This document shows positions 43,474 to 54,547 of a stretch of 64,000 bases of DNA, in pieces. Origin of the DNA: Trichoderma breve (lineage: Eukaryota; Ascomycota; Sordariomycetes; Hypocreales; Hypocreaceae); NCBI RefSeq assembly GCF_028502605.1, contig NC_079233.1, forward strand, positions 5,270,001-5,334,000, given 5' to 3'. The notes under the pieces were generated by a model. That model did no database searches. It was not told the origin of the DNA and saw only the letters and a list, made by a program, of their open reading frames with translations. Made by a program: the position numbers and the translations under genes. The stretch's first letter is position 1. Every line of letters starts with the position of its first letter.

Positions 43474-46401
43474 ATGGCGCCTGAAACATATGACTTTGCA
43501 AACGACTTCAAGACCCTTTACATACCAAAGCAAAAACCTGAACCAGCTCCTGTGGCCGAAAACATGAAGGCGCTGATCCAAAGCTACCCACCTTTGAGCC
43601 AGGTAACGCCAGTGGAAAGCTCTGACGGCGTCTCATTCACTGCTTTATTGGAGATACCAAAGTTTCGAGCTGAAGAGAGCTGGGAACTTTCTCTCTGGCA
43701 TTCTATTGATGGAGAAGACTGGACCGACGGTGAAATACCTAGGATAAAGAGCGCCGATGCGCCTCAAGCTCTCCATATCGATTCAGAAGGCGTCTCTAGG
43801 ATATACTTTGCAACAAAGTTGTCTTTTAATAAGTCTTTACAATTTACTATCAAGTTTCGCCCCAATGTCAATGACCCCTGGAGATGGATCCGTGATGAGC
43901 AAGGGGTGGAGGATGGCCACATTGTGCTACTTCCCGCTCCCACCGAGTCTGACAATTTGACCGACCTTATTTATGGACTTGATCCGGCGTGGAAGGTTAC
44001 ATCTCGCATGAGCCAAGCACCAAAAACTCAACTATGGACTCTTGAGACTGCAGTACCTCCCGGAGAAAACGATTTATCTTCGTACACTGATGTTGAGCTG
44101 GGAACACCTTGGGGTTCTTTTCTTAGGTTAGTAGTGACAAGTCTTTTCTTCGAACTATTTCCTCACCATTTGGCAATGATATAGCAGTGCCTAACCCGGA
44201 GTTTTAGGTGGTTTGCTATTGTTCGACTTTGGTCTCCTTGGTTAGCACCACGCCATGGAAAGACACACTTCTCGCTTGATAAAGATGCAATACTGTTGGC
44301 TTTCCAGAGCCCAGAAGGCAGAAACATGGTTCTTCTCGCTGTCTCTGGTATAAATGATTTAGTGCCAGTTTTCCAACACACTCCCAGTGGCGCTGTCTCG
44401 GTAAATGTGCGAAACGACTCACTTACAGATGAGAAGGTTGTTATTCTCGTGTCCGAGGGAAACGACTTCGAAAGAGCCGTTGCTGCCGTGATGTACCACG
44501 CAAGGACCCTTGTTATGAGGGCACGGAGCACAAACCAAGCTCTGGAGACCGAATTAAAGACTCTTGCTGATGCAGTTCGGCCAGAGTGGCTCGAAAACTG
44601 GTATGATGGGCTTGGCTTCTGTTTGTTCATCCAATTCTTCCCTCCTTTTCGTACAACATAGGCTAATAGCTCTCAGGCACATGGAATGCACTTGGTCAAA
44701 GGCTCACTGAGGGAAAGATCCTTGACGCAATTGACAAACTGGAAAAGCACAACATAAACATCACGTCTCTGATAATTGATGACAACTGGCAGTCGATTGA
44801 CTACCAAGGTCCTAGTCAGTTTCAATACGGATGGGTCGATTTTGAGGCCGAACCACAAGGCTTTCCAAACGGCCTCAAGGCAGCCATCACGAAAATCCGA
44901 CAGAGAAGCCCAAATATCCAACACATTGCGGTTTGGCATGCATTGTTAGGATACTGGGGCGGTATCTCACCTGATGGGAAGCTCGCCAAGAAATACAAGA
45001 CAGTTGAAGTGGTTCGCGAGGAAGCTAAACGACGCAATCTACCACTTGGCGGCAAGATGACGGTAATTGCCAAGGAAGACGTTCCCCAATTCTATGAAGA
45101 CTTTTACAAATTTCTCTCCGATGCTGGTGTTGATGGCGTCAAAACAGACGCGCAGTTCATGGTTGACATGTGGCTCAGCGCTTCCGTCAGACGCGAGCTC
45201 ATCAACACATATCTGGATACGTGGAATCTCACTTCTCTTCGCTACTTCAGTGTCAAGGCTATTTCATGCATGTCGCAGATCCCACAGGCGCTGTTCAATT
45301 CTCAGATGCTGCCAAATCGGCCTGCTTTGCTTGTTCGCAATTCGGATGACTTCTTCCCGCAAATTCCCTCGTCTCACCCTTGGCATGTGTGGACAAATGC
45401 CTACAACAGTATTTTTATGGAGTATTTGAACGTTCTTCCTGATTGGGATATGTTTCAAACGGTGCATGATTACTCTGGTTTTCACGCTGCCGCGAGATGT
45501 GTTAGTGGAGGGCCGATTTATATAACAGATGTACCTGGGGAGCACAACATTGACCTAATAAAGCAAATGACGGGTGTGACTCCCAAGGGGAAAACTGTCA
45601 TCTTCCGACCAAGTGTTCTAGGAAAGTCCATTTATCCTTATATTGGCTATGATGACGATTTGCTCCTCAAGGTTGGCAGCTATCATGGTATGTGAGATAT
45701 ATCCAAACTGGCTGAATTTGTTTCACTAACTTCATGTAGGAGCATCGGAGACTGGCACATCCATGGTTGCCATATTCAACATCTCAGCACGCCCCCTCAC
45801 CGAACTCATACCCCTTTCCTGCTTCCCAGGCACAGTCCCATCTCTGCATTATGTTGTACGAGCCCATGTATCAGGAAAGACATCGACGCCTATGAACATT
45901 GGGGACCCAACTTCGCTCATCGCCGGATCTCTAGATGTGCGAGGGTACGAGATTCTCACAGCGTTCCACGCTGTACCTCTGACAGGTCAGAAACACGGAG
46001 ACATGTGGGTGGCGAATCTCGGGCTTATTAGCAAGATGACCGGAGGTGTGGCCATCGAGGCCAGCAGTGTTGCCCTGAAGGAGAACGGAAGAGTGTTGGT
46101 TGATGTCAAGTTGAAGGCTTTGGGAGTTTTCGGTAAGTGAAGCAAGGTACATCCAAGTTGGAGCGTAGTTTCTAACAGTGATTCCCCTTTAGGTGTTTAT
46201 ATCTCTGCATTACCCGGTCTGACCCTCAATGAAGACTTTGTCGTTATGCTTCAGGATCAGGCGGTTCCAGTAGAGACTGTGCGTGTCTCGCAAAACGATG
46301 AACATGTACTTGAAGTAGACATCGAGAAAGCTTGGGCGGATATGAAGCTGGAGCCTGGACTAAAGGACGAAGTCGAAGTCAAGGTCAGCTTTGCTAGTTG
46401 A
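43474..46401 (+). CDS. Intracellular GH36-type raffinose synthase / alkaline alpha-galactosidase-like protein (SIP1 family)
   Basis: Five exons: 43474-44126, 44208-44620, 44677-45687, 45740-46132 and 46193-46401; 892 aa with consistent phases. The second donor (GTTTGT) completes the Cys of WYDGLGFCTWNALGQRL, a hallmark of this family. An N-terminal beta-domain (1 to about 210) leads into a TIM barrel containing IIDDNWQS, then GVKTDAQF with the likely nucleophile Asp513, and RNSDDFFP with the likely acid/base region. A beta-rich C-terminal domain closes the protein. There is no signal peptide, so it should act inside the cell. Plant relatives transfer or hydrolyse alpha-galactosides such as raffinose and galactinol. 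Fungal members are less studied, and the substrate here is unknown; synthase versus galactosidase cannot be decided by eye. Confidence 0.92.
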
Positions 46402-46663
46402 TATTGATGTAGCCTGAGTTGAAGCAGTATAATGAACAAAGTGATGCGCCTCTGATTTACGTGGTAGATAGACAATTATTCATCATGTTGCAAAAAGTAG
46501 TTTTTTATGATCTACGCATACCTCGGGATGTCTGATCGTTTTAGTTGCAGGATCCTCCTGCTCTCAAAATACATGTAGTTACATAGCATTAACATCTCTC
46601 TTCCAACTCCGTACGCCATTATCCTCCACCAGAAACATAGCCCCCAAGATTAGGAATTATCCT

Positions 46664-48145
46664 CTATTTGCATCGCTTCTCAACAATGCCCGGCCCATTT
46701 TCCTCGTACTCCTTCTTGGATATCCACATTTGGTGGAAAGTACCCAGACTGGCCAGAATGCTGCCACCGATCCAGGCACCGAATCTACGCTCGCTCGACA
46801 AACCGGCCGCGTGAATCTTGATCTTCAATCCGGGATACATGGCCGTCAGCTCATTGTTGAGTCGGTCGTTGAAGCCGTTGATCAAGCTTGTGCTACCGGT
46901 AACGACAACATTGGCGAGAAGGTTGCCTCGAAGATCAACATCGATGGCGTTGAGAGCAGAGCGGATAAGCTCAGGGATGGTCTGAGCCTTGGTGAGACGC
47001 TCAGCCTCGGGAACGGGGTATCCGGCGTTCTCATCCCACATTCCCTCGGCCACCTTGAATCGCTGCTCGCGCCACATCTGGTTGTAGCCATCGGGCATCT
47101 CAAATACGCGACCGGGTTGTGACTTGATGTACTCCTCGTTCCCAGCGGCGCCATACCGTCCAGGACCACGCCAAACCTCGACAACGGACTCTTTGAACTC
47201 GGTCAGCAGTCGCTCCTCTTCGAACGCTCGGAAAGAGTCATGAATCTTGTATGGGAATTCGCGTAGTCGTGCCTGGGCGGGAGCAAGTGCATCCACGGGA
47301 GTCTTGTTCTCAACCATGAATGTGGGGGTCAAGTCGACCTTGGGCTCAGAAGTTTCCCACATGTTGCGGATCTGCGAAGACAGCCACAGGCCACCTGCGG
47401 GTGATCGCTGGATAGATCTCTTGAGAACCATGCCGTCGTGGATCGCTGTGACGGAGGTGTTTGCGCCACCGATATCGATGACAAGAGCAGTCGCTTTGCC
47501 AGCAGCAAAGGCAGACAGAACAGGTGTCCGGCTCAACCAAAAGGCCGGAGTTCCCCAGCTCTCCATACTGAGCTCAATGGCCTTTTCACGCGCCTTGGGG
47601 GAGTTCCAGGGAGCTTCTGTCATCAGCAATGGGAACTCCTCCAGAGGCTTTTCCTGACCCTCAATTTCCTCCATCGCGACATCGCCCTCGCCGTCCTGGT
47701 CTTTCACGTCGTCGTTCAATCCATTCTTGGACGGAGGTGTCTGTCTCTCGGGCTGCAGGCGCTTAACCAGCATGAACTCCCACATCTTGGCGGCGACATC
47801 CCAATCCTCCACGACGCTGTCCTTGTTCATGTAGTTGCGGACCTCGAAGTCGCCGCGCGGGATGATGCACTCATCGCCAAACAGGTCTCGCGGGGGATCG
47901 CTGGTGATGTGGCCGTAGAAGGACGGCAGGATTGATTTGGGGACATCTTCGCCGGCAAATCCTGCGCGCGTGTTGCAGTAGCCGGGATCGAGAACGAGGG
48001 CAGAGACCTCATCTGTACTCCAACACCATTAGCTCAACCGTCTTGCTCGATTCGCCCTGTGAAAGGCAGTGTCAGTCACTACAAACGCACCTCCGCCGTA
48101 AATGTCGGTTGGCTGCGCCGACGTGGGCAAAGGCTGCTGGGCCAT
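46664..48145 (-). CDS. ARP4: Actin-related protein 4 (chromatin-remodelling and NuA4 subunit)
   Basis: Two exons, 48091-48145 and 46664-48012, 467 aa. Exon 1 encodes MAQQPLPTSAQPTDIYGG and the junction restores GGDEVSALVLDPGYCNTRAGFAG, the characteristic Arp4 N-terminus with the actin phosphate-1 loop. An actin-like insertion, acidic and disordered (about 120-145, near DVKDQDGEGDVAMEEIEG), is typical of Arp4. The second phosphate loop reads VIDIGGANTSVTAIHDG. The C-terminus GAWIGGSILASLGTFHQMWI, followed by SKKEYEENGPGIVEKRC, is a strong actin-fold match. Arp4 is a nuclear subunit shared by NuA4, INO80 and SWR1, binding with actin to the HSA helix. It shares a 596-bp divergent promoter region with the lysyl-tRNA synthetase gene. 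Confidence 0.94.
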
Positions 48146-48741
48146 GATTGCGATGCTTGTGATAACGGCCAATTGGTCGAGATGGCCCAAAAGTTGCGTC
48201 TAGTTTCTAGTGGGAACGTCGCGCTTGTGAGGGAGGTTGGAGGTACAAGGAACGGCGCGTCGGAATAAATTTCAGCCTGGCCTGGCCTTCGGTTGGTGTT
48301 GCGCTCAGCCAGTGAGCGTCATGCATTTGGCGGGGTGTCTCCAATTACGGGGGAGCTCGGCGCTGGAGAAAAAAAAAAAGAAAATAAATATCGCCCACAC
48401 TGTCCGGACGAGGCACAAATTTGCATCCTACAAAGCATCTGGACTCCAGATCTTTGGATGAGCATTGCATCTATACCTGCAATTGAATTTGCACGTGAGG
48501 CATATGGTGCAGTGCCGTCGCTATGTTTGTAAGTAACAGTTCTATTTTTATTTTCTATTATTCTTTCTTTCCCATCATGATGAACACGCATTCTCGCTTC
48601 AGAACCGCTGCGATTGAAACGGCTTCGGCTGTTGGAGATAAACAACTTGCTATTTACTGATCCTCACGAATTATCATTCATTTCTTGGAACTTAGCCCTT
48701 ACCACGTCATGGCAAAAGCTAATTCGTTCTGAACAGAAGAG
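48146..48741. other. Shared divergent promoter region of ARP4 and LysRS
   Basis: 596 bp between divergent start codons, with an A-rich tract at 48368-48383. No coding signal seen. Confidence 0.5.
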
Positions 48742-50657
48742 ATGAGGTCCGCCAGCTGCATGAGACTGGCACGCCAGTCCGCTGCGTTGAATAGTAGCTC
48801 AAGGTCTTGTGGCCCTAGAGCTGCACTTCTAACTGTGCCATGGAGATGGGCTCCTAGCAGACAATCGACTCGCGCTCTGTCCGCCAAGCCTGGTATTCGG
48901 ATTAACGAATCTTCGAGGTTTGTCAAGGAGGAACAGGAGGAGCATGACGTGGTCTCGCCATTCAAGAGACATCGCCAGAAGGAGCTGCAAGAGGACCAAA
49001 AGAGCGAGAGTCCGCTATACCCCGAGGCTTATCCTCGATTAGAATCGTCGTCCATTAGGAAGAGCGTCCCTGAGTTCTTGCAGGAATCTCAACATGATCT
49101 TTCGAACGAACCCGTCACTTTGTCTGGGCGGATTCGGTCGAAGCGTGTTGTGGGAAGCTCGCTCATCTTCCTCGACATTACCAACGAATTCCAAAAAGTT
49201 CAGATCATGATCAACAAGAGCAAAGTTGCGTCAGAGGAAGAGTCGCGTGTTCATAAATTCCGCCTTCTTAAAAACTTGATTCAAGTTGGAGACCATATAT
49301 GTAGGCCTATTGAGCTCCTTTGCCTGTCTCTTCCGAGGCTAATTAATTGGTAGCGGTCACTGGCGTTGCCACTCGTACAAACACCGGACAGCTCTCGCTA
49401 GAGGCTCGAGAGCTGCCTGAGCTCCTGTCCCCATCCATGGAGCAGGTCCCCGAGAAGCTCACGGATCCCAAGACCAAAATGCAAGAGCGCCATGTCGATA
49501 TGTTGGTGAATCGTGATGTCGTCGACATCCTGAGGCTGCGGGCCGAGATCATGAAGCAGATCCGGGATCACTTCCACTCCAAACGATTCCTTGAATTCCA
49601 AACACCAATTCTTGCTGAGAATGCCGGTGGCGCGGTCGCCCGGCCGTTTGTGACCCGAGCCACAGAGTTCCGAGGCAAAGATCTTGCGCTCAGAATCGCG
49701 CCCGAATTATGGCTGAAGCGCCTTGTCGTCGGAGGTGTAGACAAGGTCTTCGAGATGGGCCCTGCCTTCCGAAACGAAGGTGTCGATGCCACTCACAATC
49801 CCGAATTTACAATGTGTGAATTCTACAGTGCCTATACCAATCTGCCCGATCTCATCAAGGAGACGGAGGAGTTGATATATAGCCTTGCAAAACACTCCCA
49901 AGAGCTGATATCAACACAGCTTACTACCCTGCCACCTATCGACCTCAGCAAATTCACCAGACCTTTCAAGCAAGTGGAGTTCATCCCTGCTCTGGAGGAA
50001 GCCATTGGAATTCGCTTCCCGAAGCTCACCGCGGAAGATGGCGCTCTTCCTGAACTCCTCGCGATCCTGAAGCTTTCAGGGATTGAGATTCCTGGCGAGG
50101 TGCCTACGTCTCTACCAAAGCTCCTTGATCGACTCGCCGCGACGTATCTGGAACCCATGTCCTTTACGGAACCTATCCTGATTACGCACCATCCTGCCTG
50201 CATGTCGCCCCTCGCAAAGAGCTTCCTTTGCCCAAAGACATATCAACTAGTATCTGCTCGTGCAGAGCTCTTCATCGGCGGCCGGGAGCTTGCCAACATG
50301 TACGAAGAGGAGAACAACCCGGAGGAGCAGAAACGAAAACTTGCCGTCCACCGCAGCCTCGTGAACAAACCCGACGGCACTGTAGGATTCGCAGAGTCGG
50401 CGGCTTTAGATACTGACGCCGAAACCAACGCAGAGATCGTTGAAGTTGAAGAGGATGAGTGGGAAGCTTCCCCGCTTGACCAAAGTTATGTCAAGGCCCT
50501 CGACTATGGCCTTCCCCCCACTGGTGGTTGGGGATGCGGCGTCGAGCGTCTGGTGATGCTCTTTTCCGGCGCCAACCGCATCAGCGACTGTTTGAGCTTC
50601 GGCACGATACGGAATGTTGTTGGGTTGTCGGCTGATGAGAAGACTAATGAGAAATAA
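48742..50657 (+). CDS. MSK1: Mitochondrial lysyl-tRNA synthetase (class II)
   Basis: Two exons, 48742-49300 and 49354-50657, 620 aa. The intron (GTAGGC ... GGTAG) restores GDHISVTG. The N-terminus is Arg/Ser/Ala-rich without early acidic residues, a mitochondrial presequence, and lacks the long Lys-rich extension of the cytosolic enzyme. An OB-fold anticodon-binding domain (VTLSGRIRSKRVVGSSLIF, then LDITNEFQKVQIMIN) precedes the class II core. Motif 2 region: LRIAPELWLKRLVVGGVDKV and FRNEGVDATHNPEFTMCEFY. The Lys-specific stretch is HHPACMSPLAKS. Motif 3: GGWGCGVERLVMLFSG. It charges mitochondrial tRNA-Lys. At 620 aa it is somewhat longer than usual for the family, mainly because of a charged segment after the presequence. 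Confidence 0.94.
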
Positions 50658-50829
50658 ACGCTACGATTCCCATGACTAGACTTGGAAATATGCGGATTGT
50701 ATAGGTACTACAGCAAACACCATGCAAGAGTATGAGGAGAATATTTGTACAATATGATAAAGGGATATAGACCCGATTGCCAAATGGATCTACAAGATGT
50801 GTGCTGTATATATGGATATCGTGCTGAAA

Positions 50830-52926
50830 CTAATCGTCAAATCCACCCCATTCACCATCTCCCTTGCCCTTGGCATCACCTTCGCCATCATCAACCTCCA
50901 TCTTCCTCTTCTTGCTCCCCTCAATAGCACCCTTCCTATTATGCTCCTTTCGCCTCTCATATCCGCTCTTGGACGTAATCATAGCCTTGTTTCCGCTCCT
51001 CCTAGACTCAACACCTCTCTCCTTGAGCTTCTTCCTATCCTCCTTGCCCACGTTCGGCAGCGCATCAAGCAGCCATTTCTGCACCCCCGCCTCGTCCCCT
51101 GTCTTGCCGGCCTGCTTTTCACTCTCAGCAATGACATTGGCCACTGTCTTGACAAAGGGGATATCCTCTTTGGTATAAAACGTGACTGCTATACCGCCCT
51201 CTCGACCAGCTCGCCCTGTCCTTCCTGCACGGTGCACGTAGGCGGCACTCGATCCAGGCACATCGTAGTTCAAGACTCCGTTGACGCCAGCGAAATCGAC
51301 ACCTCGGGCCAGCACATCAGTCGTGATGAGAACCCAAATCTCACCAGCCCGGAACTTGCGCATGATGGCTGCTCGGGCCGCATCCGGAAGACCACTGTGT
51401 AAGGCGGCTATTCTAGATGAACCGCCTGCCTCAAGCGGGATATCATACTTGAGCTCCTCTTGCAGCGCAGTGGCTCGATCAATGGTCTGGGTAAACACGA
51501 GGAAAGGTGGCCGCAATGGCGGTCCTGAGTCAATGCTCGAAGTAGGCCGCAAGAGCTGCCGCAGAGCGAGAAGCTTTCCCTGTTCGCTCGCAGTGTAAAT
51601 CAGCCTATGCACAATATTGGGCACGGCCGTATCCTTTAGACCAACAACCAAGCGAACCAGTGGCCTTTGGGGAATGCTCAGAGACTCGGCCCGGGAAGCC
51701 AGCCTCTCTGTAACCAGCGTCTCGATGTTGGAGCCCATGGTTGCGGACCAGAATGAAAGGCCAAGATCTGGATTGCTGCAGGCCGTCCAGATACCAAGAG
51801 TTTGTTCGCGGAACAACGGGTCGAGGAGCACATCGGCTTCGTCCAGTATGAGGTTTCGGACGGTGGGTAAGACCTTTTGAGTGTTTGCTGACCCAGACGT
51901 CAGGAAGTTGAGCAGCAGAAGAGGTGTTGTAATCAAAATGTCCACTTTTGACACCACTTTTGGCTTTGCATCTTTTTCTTCTTCCTCTTCATCAGATTCC
52001 TCTGCCTTTTCTTCTTCCTCATCCGAGCTGTCCTCACCAATATCTTGGCTCTCAGCAGCAAGAATCATGCCCTTTCTCATGCCGACCACCTTGAGTCCGG
52101 TTCCCTTCACCAACTGGTTGCCAACATTGACAATCTGGTAAGCAAGCTCTCGGGTCGGCACAATGACAATAGCTTCGAGCTCATGGATACCATGTAACTT
52201 GTCCTGCGCTCTCCTCCTCATGATGTTGTTGATTGTTGGCACAAGAAAGCTAATCGTCTTTCCACTTCCAGTTGGCGCAACAGCCAGCAAATCAACACCA
52301 TTCTCCAGTCCCTGTTCCTCACTCAAGGCCACGTCAGGCCGAATGAGCAACGGCATGCTTCCCATCTGCACCTCTGTCGGTATTTTATAGCCCTGGTACG
52401 ACAGGTTCTCAGCCACCCGTCGAGAGAGGTTGTATGTGCTTCGCAGCTGGCCGAAAGACTCCAATGGCTGCGGAGCCAGCTGCGGCTTCTTGTCCTTCTT
52501 GACCTCAACAACAGCCTTCTTCTTCTTGGACTTCTTGACCTTGTGTTGCTCCTCTCGCTTATACAGCAGCGTGACCTTGAGTCGATGCGATCGCAGCAAT
52601 TGGCGACACTCGTCCGCACTCAGCAACTTGGCCGCCTCAACGACGGGACTCGCCGCTCGCTTGCTCTTTTTCGACTCGGCCTTTGCAGGTTTCGACTCGG
52701 ACACATCCTTGGGCGCAAAGAAGTCGACTTCCGGCAGCACCTCGGGGATCTTGTTCTCGGGCTCTTCGACATCGCGCTTTCGCTTGTGGCCGCGAACTTC
52801 GTCGTGGTAGAGCTGCGGATTCGTCTTTGTCCCCGAGGACGGGAGTTTGCCCACGGCGCTGCCGCCTGAGAGAGAGGATTTTGCGCTCTTTTTGGTGCCG
52901 CGCGACAAGACCTTGAGGATATCCAT
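50830..52926 (-). CDS. ROK1: DEAD-box RNA helicase of the ROK1/DDX52 family
   Basis: Single exon, 698 aa. All helicase motifs are present: Q motif region at about 180-187 (YKIPTEVQ), motif I APTGSGKT at 217-224, Ia PTRELA, motif II DEAD at 362-365, motif III SAT at 394-396, motif V RGVDF and motif VI HRAGRTGR at 565-572. The N-terminal start MDILKVLSRGTKKS is characteristic of ROK1. Rok1 is a nucleolar ATPase needed for early cleavages in 18S rRNA maturation. An acidic Asp/Glu insertion (about 297-320) sits between motifs Ia and II in the first RecA domain. The C-terminus is basic then Gly/Asp-rich, consistent with a nucleolar protein. Confidence 0.94.
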   Translation of the reverse strand: MDILKVLSRGTKKSAKSSLSGGSAVGKLPSSGTKTNPQLYHDEVRGHKRKRDVEEPENKIPEVLPEVDFFAPKDVSESKPAKAESKKSKRAASPVVEAAKLLSADECRQLLRSHRLKVTLLYKREEQHKVKKSKKKKAVVEVKKDKKPQLAPQPLESFGQLRSTYNLSRRVAENLSYQGYKIPTEVQMGSMPLLIRPDVALSEEQGLENGVDLLAVAPTGSGKTISFLVPTINNIMRRRAQDKLHGIHELEAIVIVPTRELAYQIVNVGNQLVKGTGLKVVGMRKGMILAAESQDIGEDSSDEEEEKAEESDEEEEEKDAKPKVVSKVDILITTPLLLLNFLTSGSANTQKVLPTVRNLILDEADVLLDPLFREQTLGIWTACSNPDLGLSFWSATMGSNIETLVTERLASRAESLSIPQRPLVRLVVGLKDTAVPNIVHRLIYTASEQGKLLALRQLLRPTSSIDSGPPLRPPFLVFTQTIDRATALQEELKYDIPLEAGGSSRIAALHSGLPDAARAAIMRKFRAGEIWVLITTDVLARGVDFAGVNGVLNYDVPGSSAAYVHRAGRTGRAGREGGIAVTFYTKEDIPFVKTVANVIAESEKQAGKTGDEAGVQKWLLDALPNVGKEDRKKLKERGVESRRSGNKAMITSKSGYERRKEHNRKGAIEGSKKRKMEVDDGEGDAKGKGDGEWGGFDD

Positions 52927-53438
52927 TGTGTGAGAGGCGCGACAAAAAAGAAATTGTCGTGGTTTGCGCCTGGTCTACCAAGGATATTCAAGGTTTTTTA
53001 TGGTTGCTGGTTTGTATGTATGTAGAAATTTTGTAGCTCAGCCGTGGAACTTTTTTTACTGCAAGGCTGTAGTGGGGTGAGCCGCTACAAGATGGCGCTA
53101 AACCGCTTGGGCTCAGCAATGGATGATTGAGCATCAACATGTGCAATTCCAGCTCTACTTGGAATTGGAATTAGCAAAGCTATTAATTCCAAAGTAGTGA
53201 GATTTCGTGTACTCATATCTGCGTTGATTTAATGTAGCATATATATATGAATTTGCTTCATTAGATACGTATTGAAACTCCCCTCTAATCTCAAGTTGTC
53301 AACACTCATGCTAGCCATATCAATCATGGGTATCCTCTATGAAGCTGTAAATATGAATGTCTAAACCCATTGCCCGCTTGTTCTGCCAAAAACGCCATAA
53401 ATCATCCATCAATCAAGAATCCCACTCTATATCCATTC
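52927..53438. other. Upstream region of ROK1 and 3' side of PIG-P
   Basis: Lies between the PIG-P stop and the ROK1 start, upstream of ROK1 and downstream of PIG-P (both on the minus strand). AT-rich, with a TA run near 53240. The start of a plus-strand open frame here is Pro/Ser-rich and antisense to PIG-P. No gene seen. Confidence 0.45.
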
Positions 53439-54152
53439 TCAAATTCCCTCATCACTGTCAGATAGCTCCCTCCCCTCCCCATACAACACCTCACACACTC
53501 CCGCCAGCGGAATATCCAGCACCGCATCCGTCCCCTCGTTCCAAATCTCCCTCCATCTCAGCCTCCCATTGCTCTCGACCTTCCTCTCCCTCTTACTACT
53601 CCCCTTGAGCCTCCCCTTGGAATCAATCACCGCCAGCTTGCCCGCCCCGTCCACAATCGTCTCCACGCTCGTCATAGGCACCGTCAGGATCTCCAGATTA
53701 TACGCCGCCAGCGCCACGTAGATGTAGACCAGCGTCATGACCAGGAACGCGGGCACGGCCAGCGCCCACCAGCGGTCCGGATAGTAGTATATGCCCAGCG
53801 CGTGCAGGAACGGCGACGGGAGGTAGCTCCAGAGGAGATACATGAGGAAGATGAGGCTGCTGAACAGGTACAGCACGAAGCCGTAGTACTCGTATGTCGG
53901 CACCCTGGGCGCCGTGCGCGGGACGGGCGCGATGTCGTCGTCCGATGCATCGGGAGTCGTCGGACGAGAGGGCCGTAGCAGCGAGGTTAGAGATGGAGAT
54001 GGAGGCAGAGGCGTGGGTGGTCGGCCGTAGAATGGAGGCGCAAAGTAGTTCTGCGAGAGCGGCGGCGGCGGCGATTCCTGGTCTGAAGAGCCCGAGGATT
54101 GGTTGTCTGAGATGTACTCGCCATCGAACCCGTCTTCGTCGGTGCCAGACAT
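53439..54152 (-). CDS. GPI19: PIG-P/GPI19, subunit of GPI-GlcNAc transferase
   Basis: Single exon, 237 aa. A disordered Pro/Ser-rich and acidic N-terminus (1-85) leads into the PIG-P domain. This has two membrane helices at about 89-111 (YYGFVLYLFSSLIFLMYLLW) and 128-151 (RWWALAVPAFLVMTLVYIYV), joined by a short loop with the conserved YYPDRWWALAVP. A cytosolic tail follows. PIG-P is part of the ER complex that transfers GlcNAc from UDP-GlcNAc to phosphatidylinositol, the first step of GPI-anchor synthesis. Length is longer than the mammalian protein because of the disordered N-terminus, common in fungal members. Confidence 0.92.
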   Translation of the reverse strand: MSGTDEDGFDGEYISDNQSSGSSDQESPPPPLSQNYFAPPFYGRPPTPLPPSPSLTSLLRPSRPTTPDASDDDIAPVPRTAPRVPTYEYYGFVLYLFSSLIFLMYLLWSYLPSPFLHALGIYYYPDRWWALAVPAFLVMTLVYIYVALAAYNLEILTVPMTSVETIVDGAGKLAVIDSKGRLKGSSKRERKVESNGRLRWREIWNEGTDAVLDIPLAGVCEVLYGEGRELSDSDEGI

Positions 54153-54547
54153 GGTGAAATGCCTGTTTGGCTGAGAGTGTTGGAGTTGGTAGAGTTGCGA
54201 CGGAATAAAGATGGACGGGCTGTTAATTACAGGTAGAGGCGGAATACGGGATTCGGCAATACCTCCGCCACAGTTGATCGCAGCACCTACACAAAGCTAA
54301 CACCACATATCAATTCAAGCAAAGCCATCAAGAATAAATCTGTATTAAGCTGTACGCGAGGTATAATTAATTCGTCAACTTCATATCTCTTGTCTATTCA
54401 TATACCAAAAACAAAAAAAACAGCGGCTGCTATCTCAATTCGCCATGATCAACAAGACATTGACACCTCTCGCCCAATCGCTTTGCTCGCTGCTATATAC
54501 ACGTGGGTAGATAGACACGTATAACCTTCTTGCTTCATCTCCGTATT
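54153..54547. other. Upstream region of PIG-P and 3' side of VPS8
   Basis: About 395 bp between two minus-strand genes, AT-rich. No gene seen. Confidence 0.45.
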
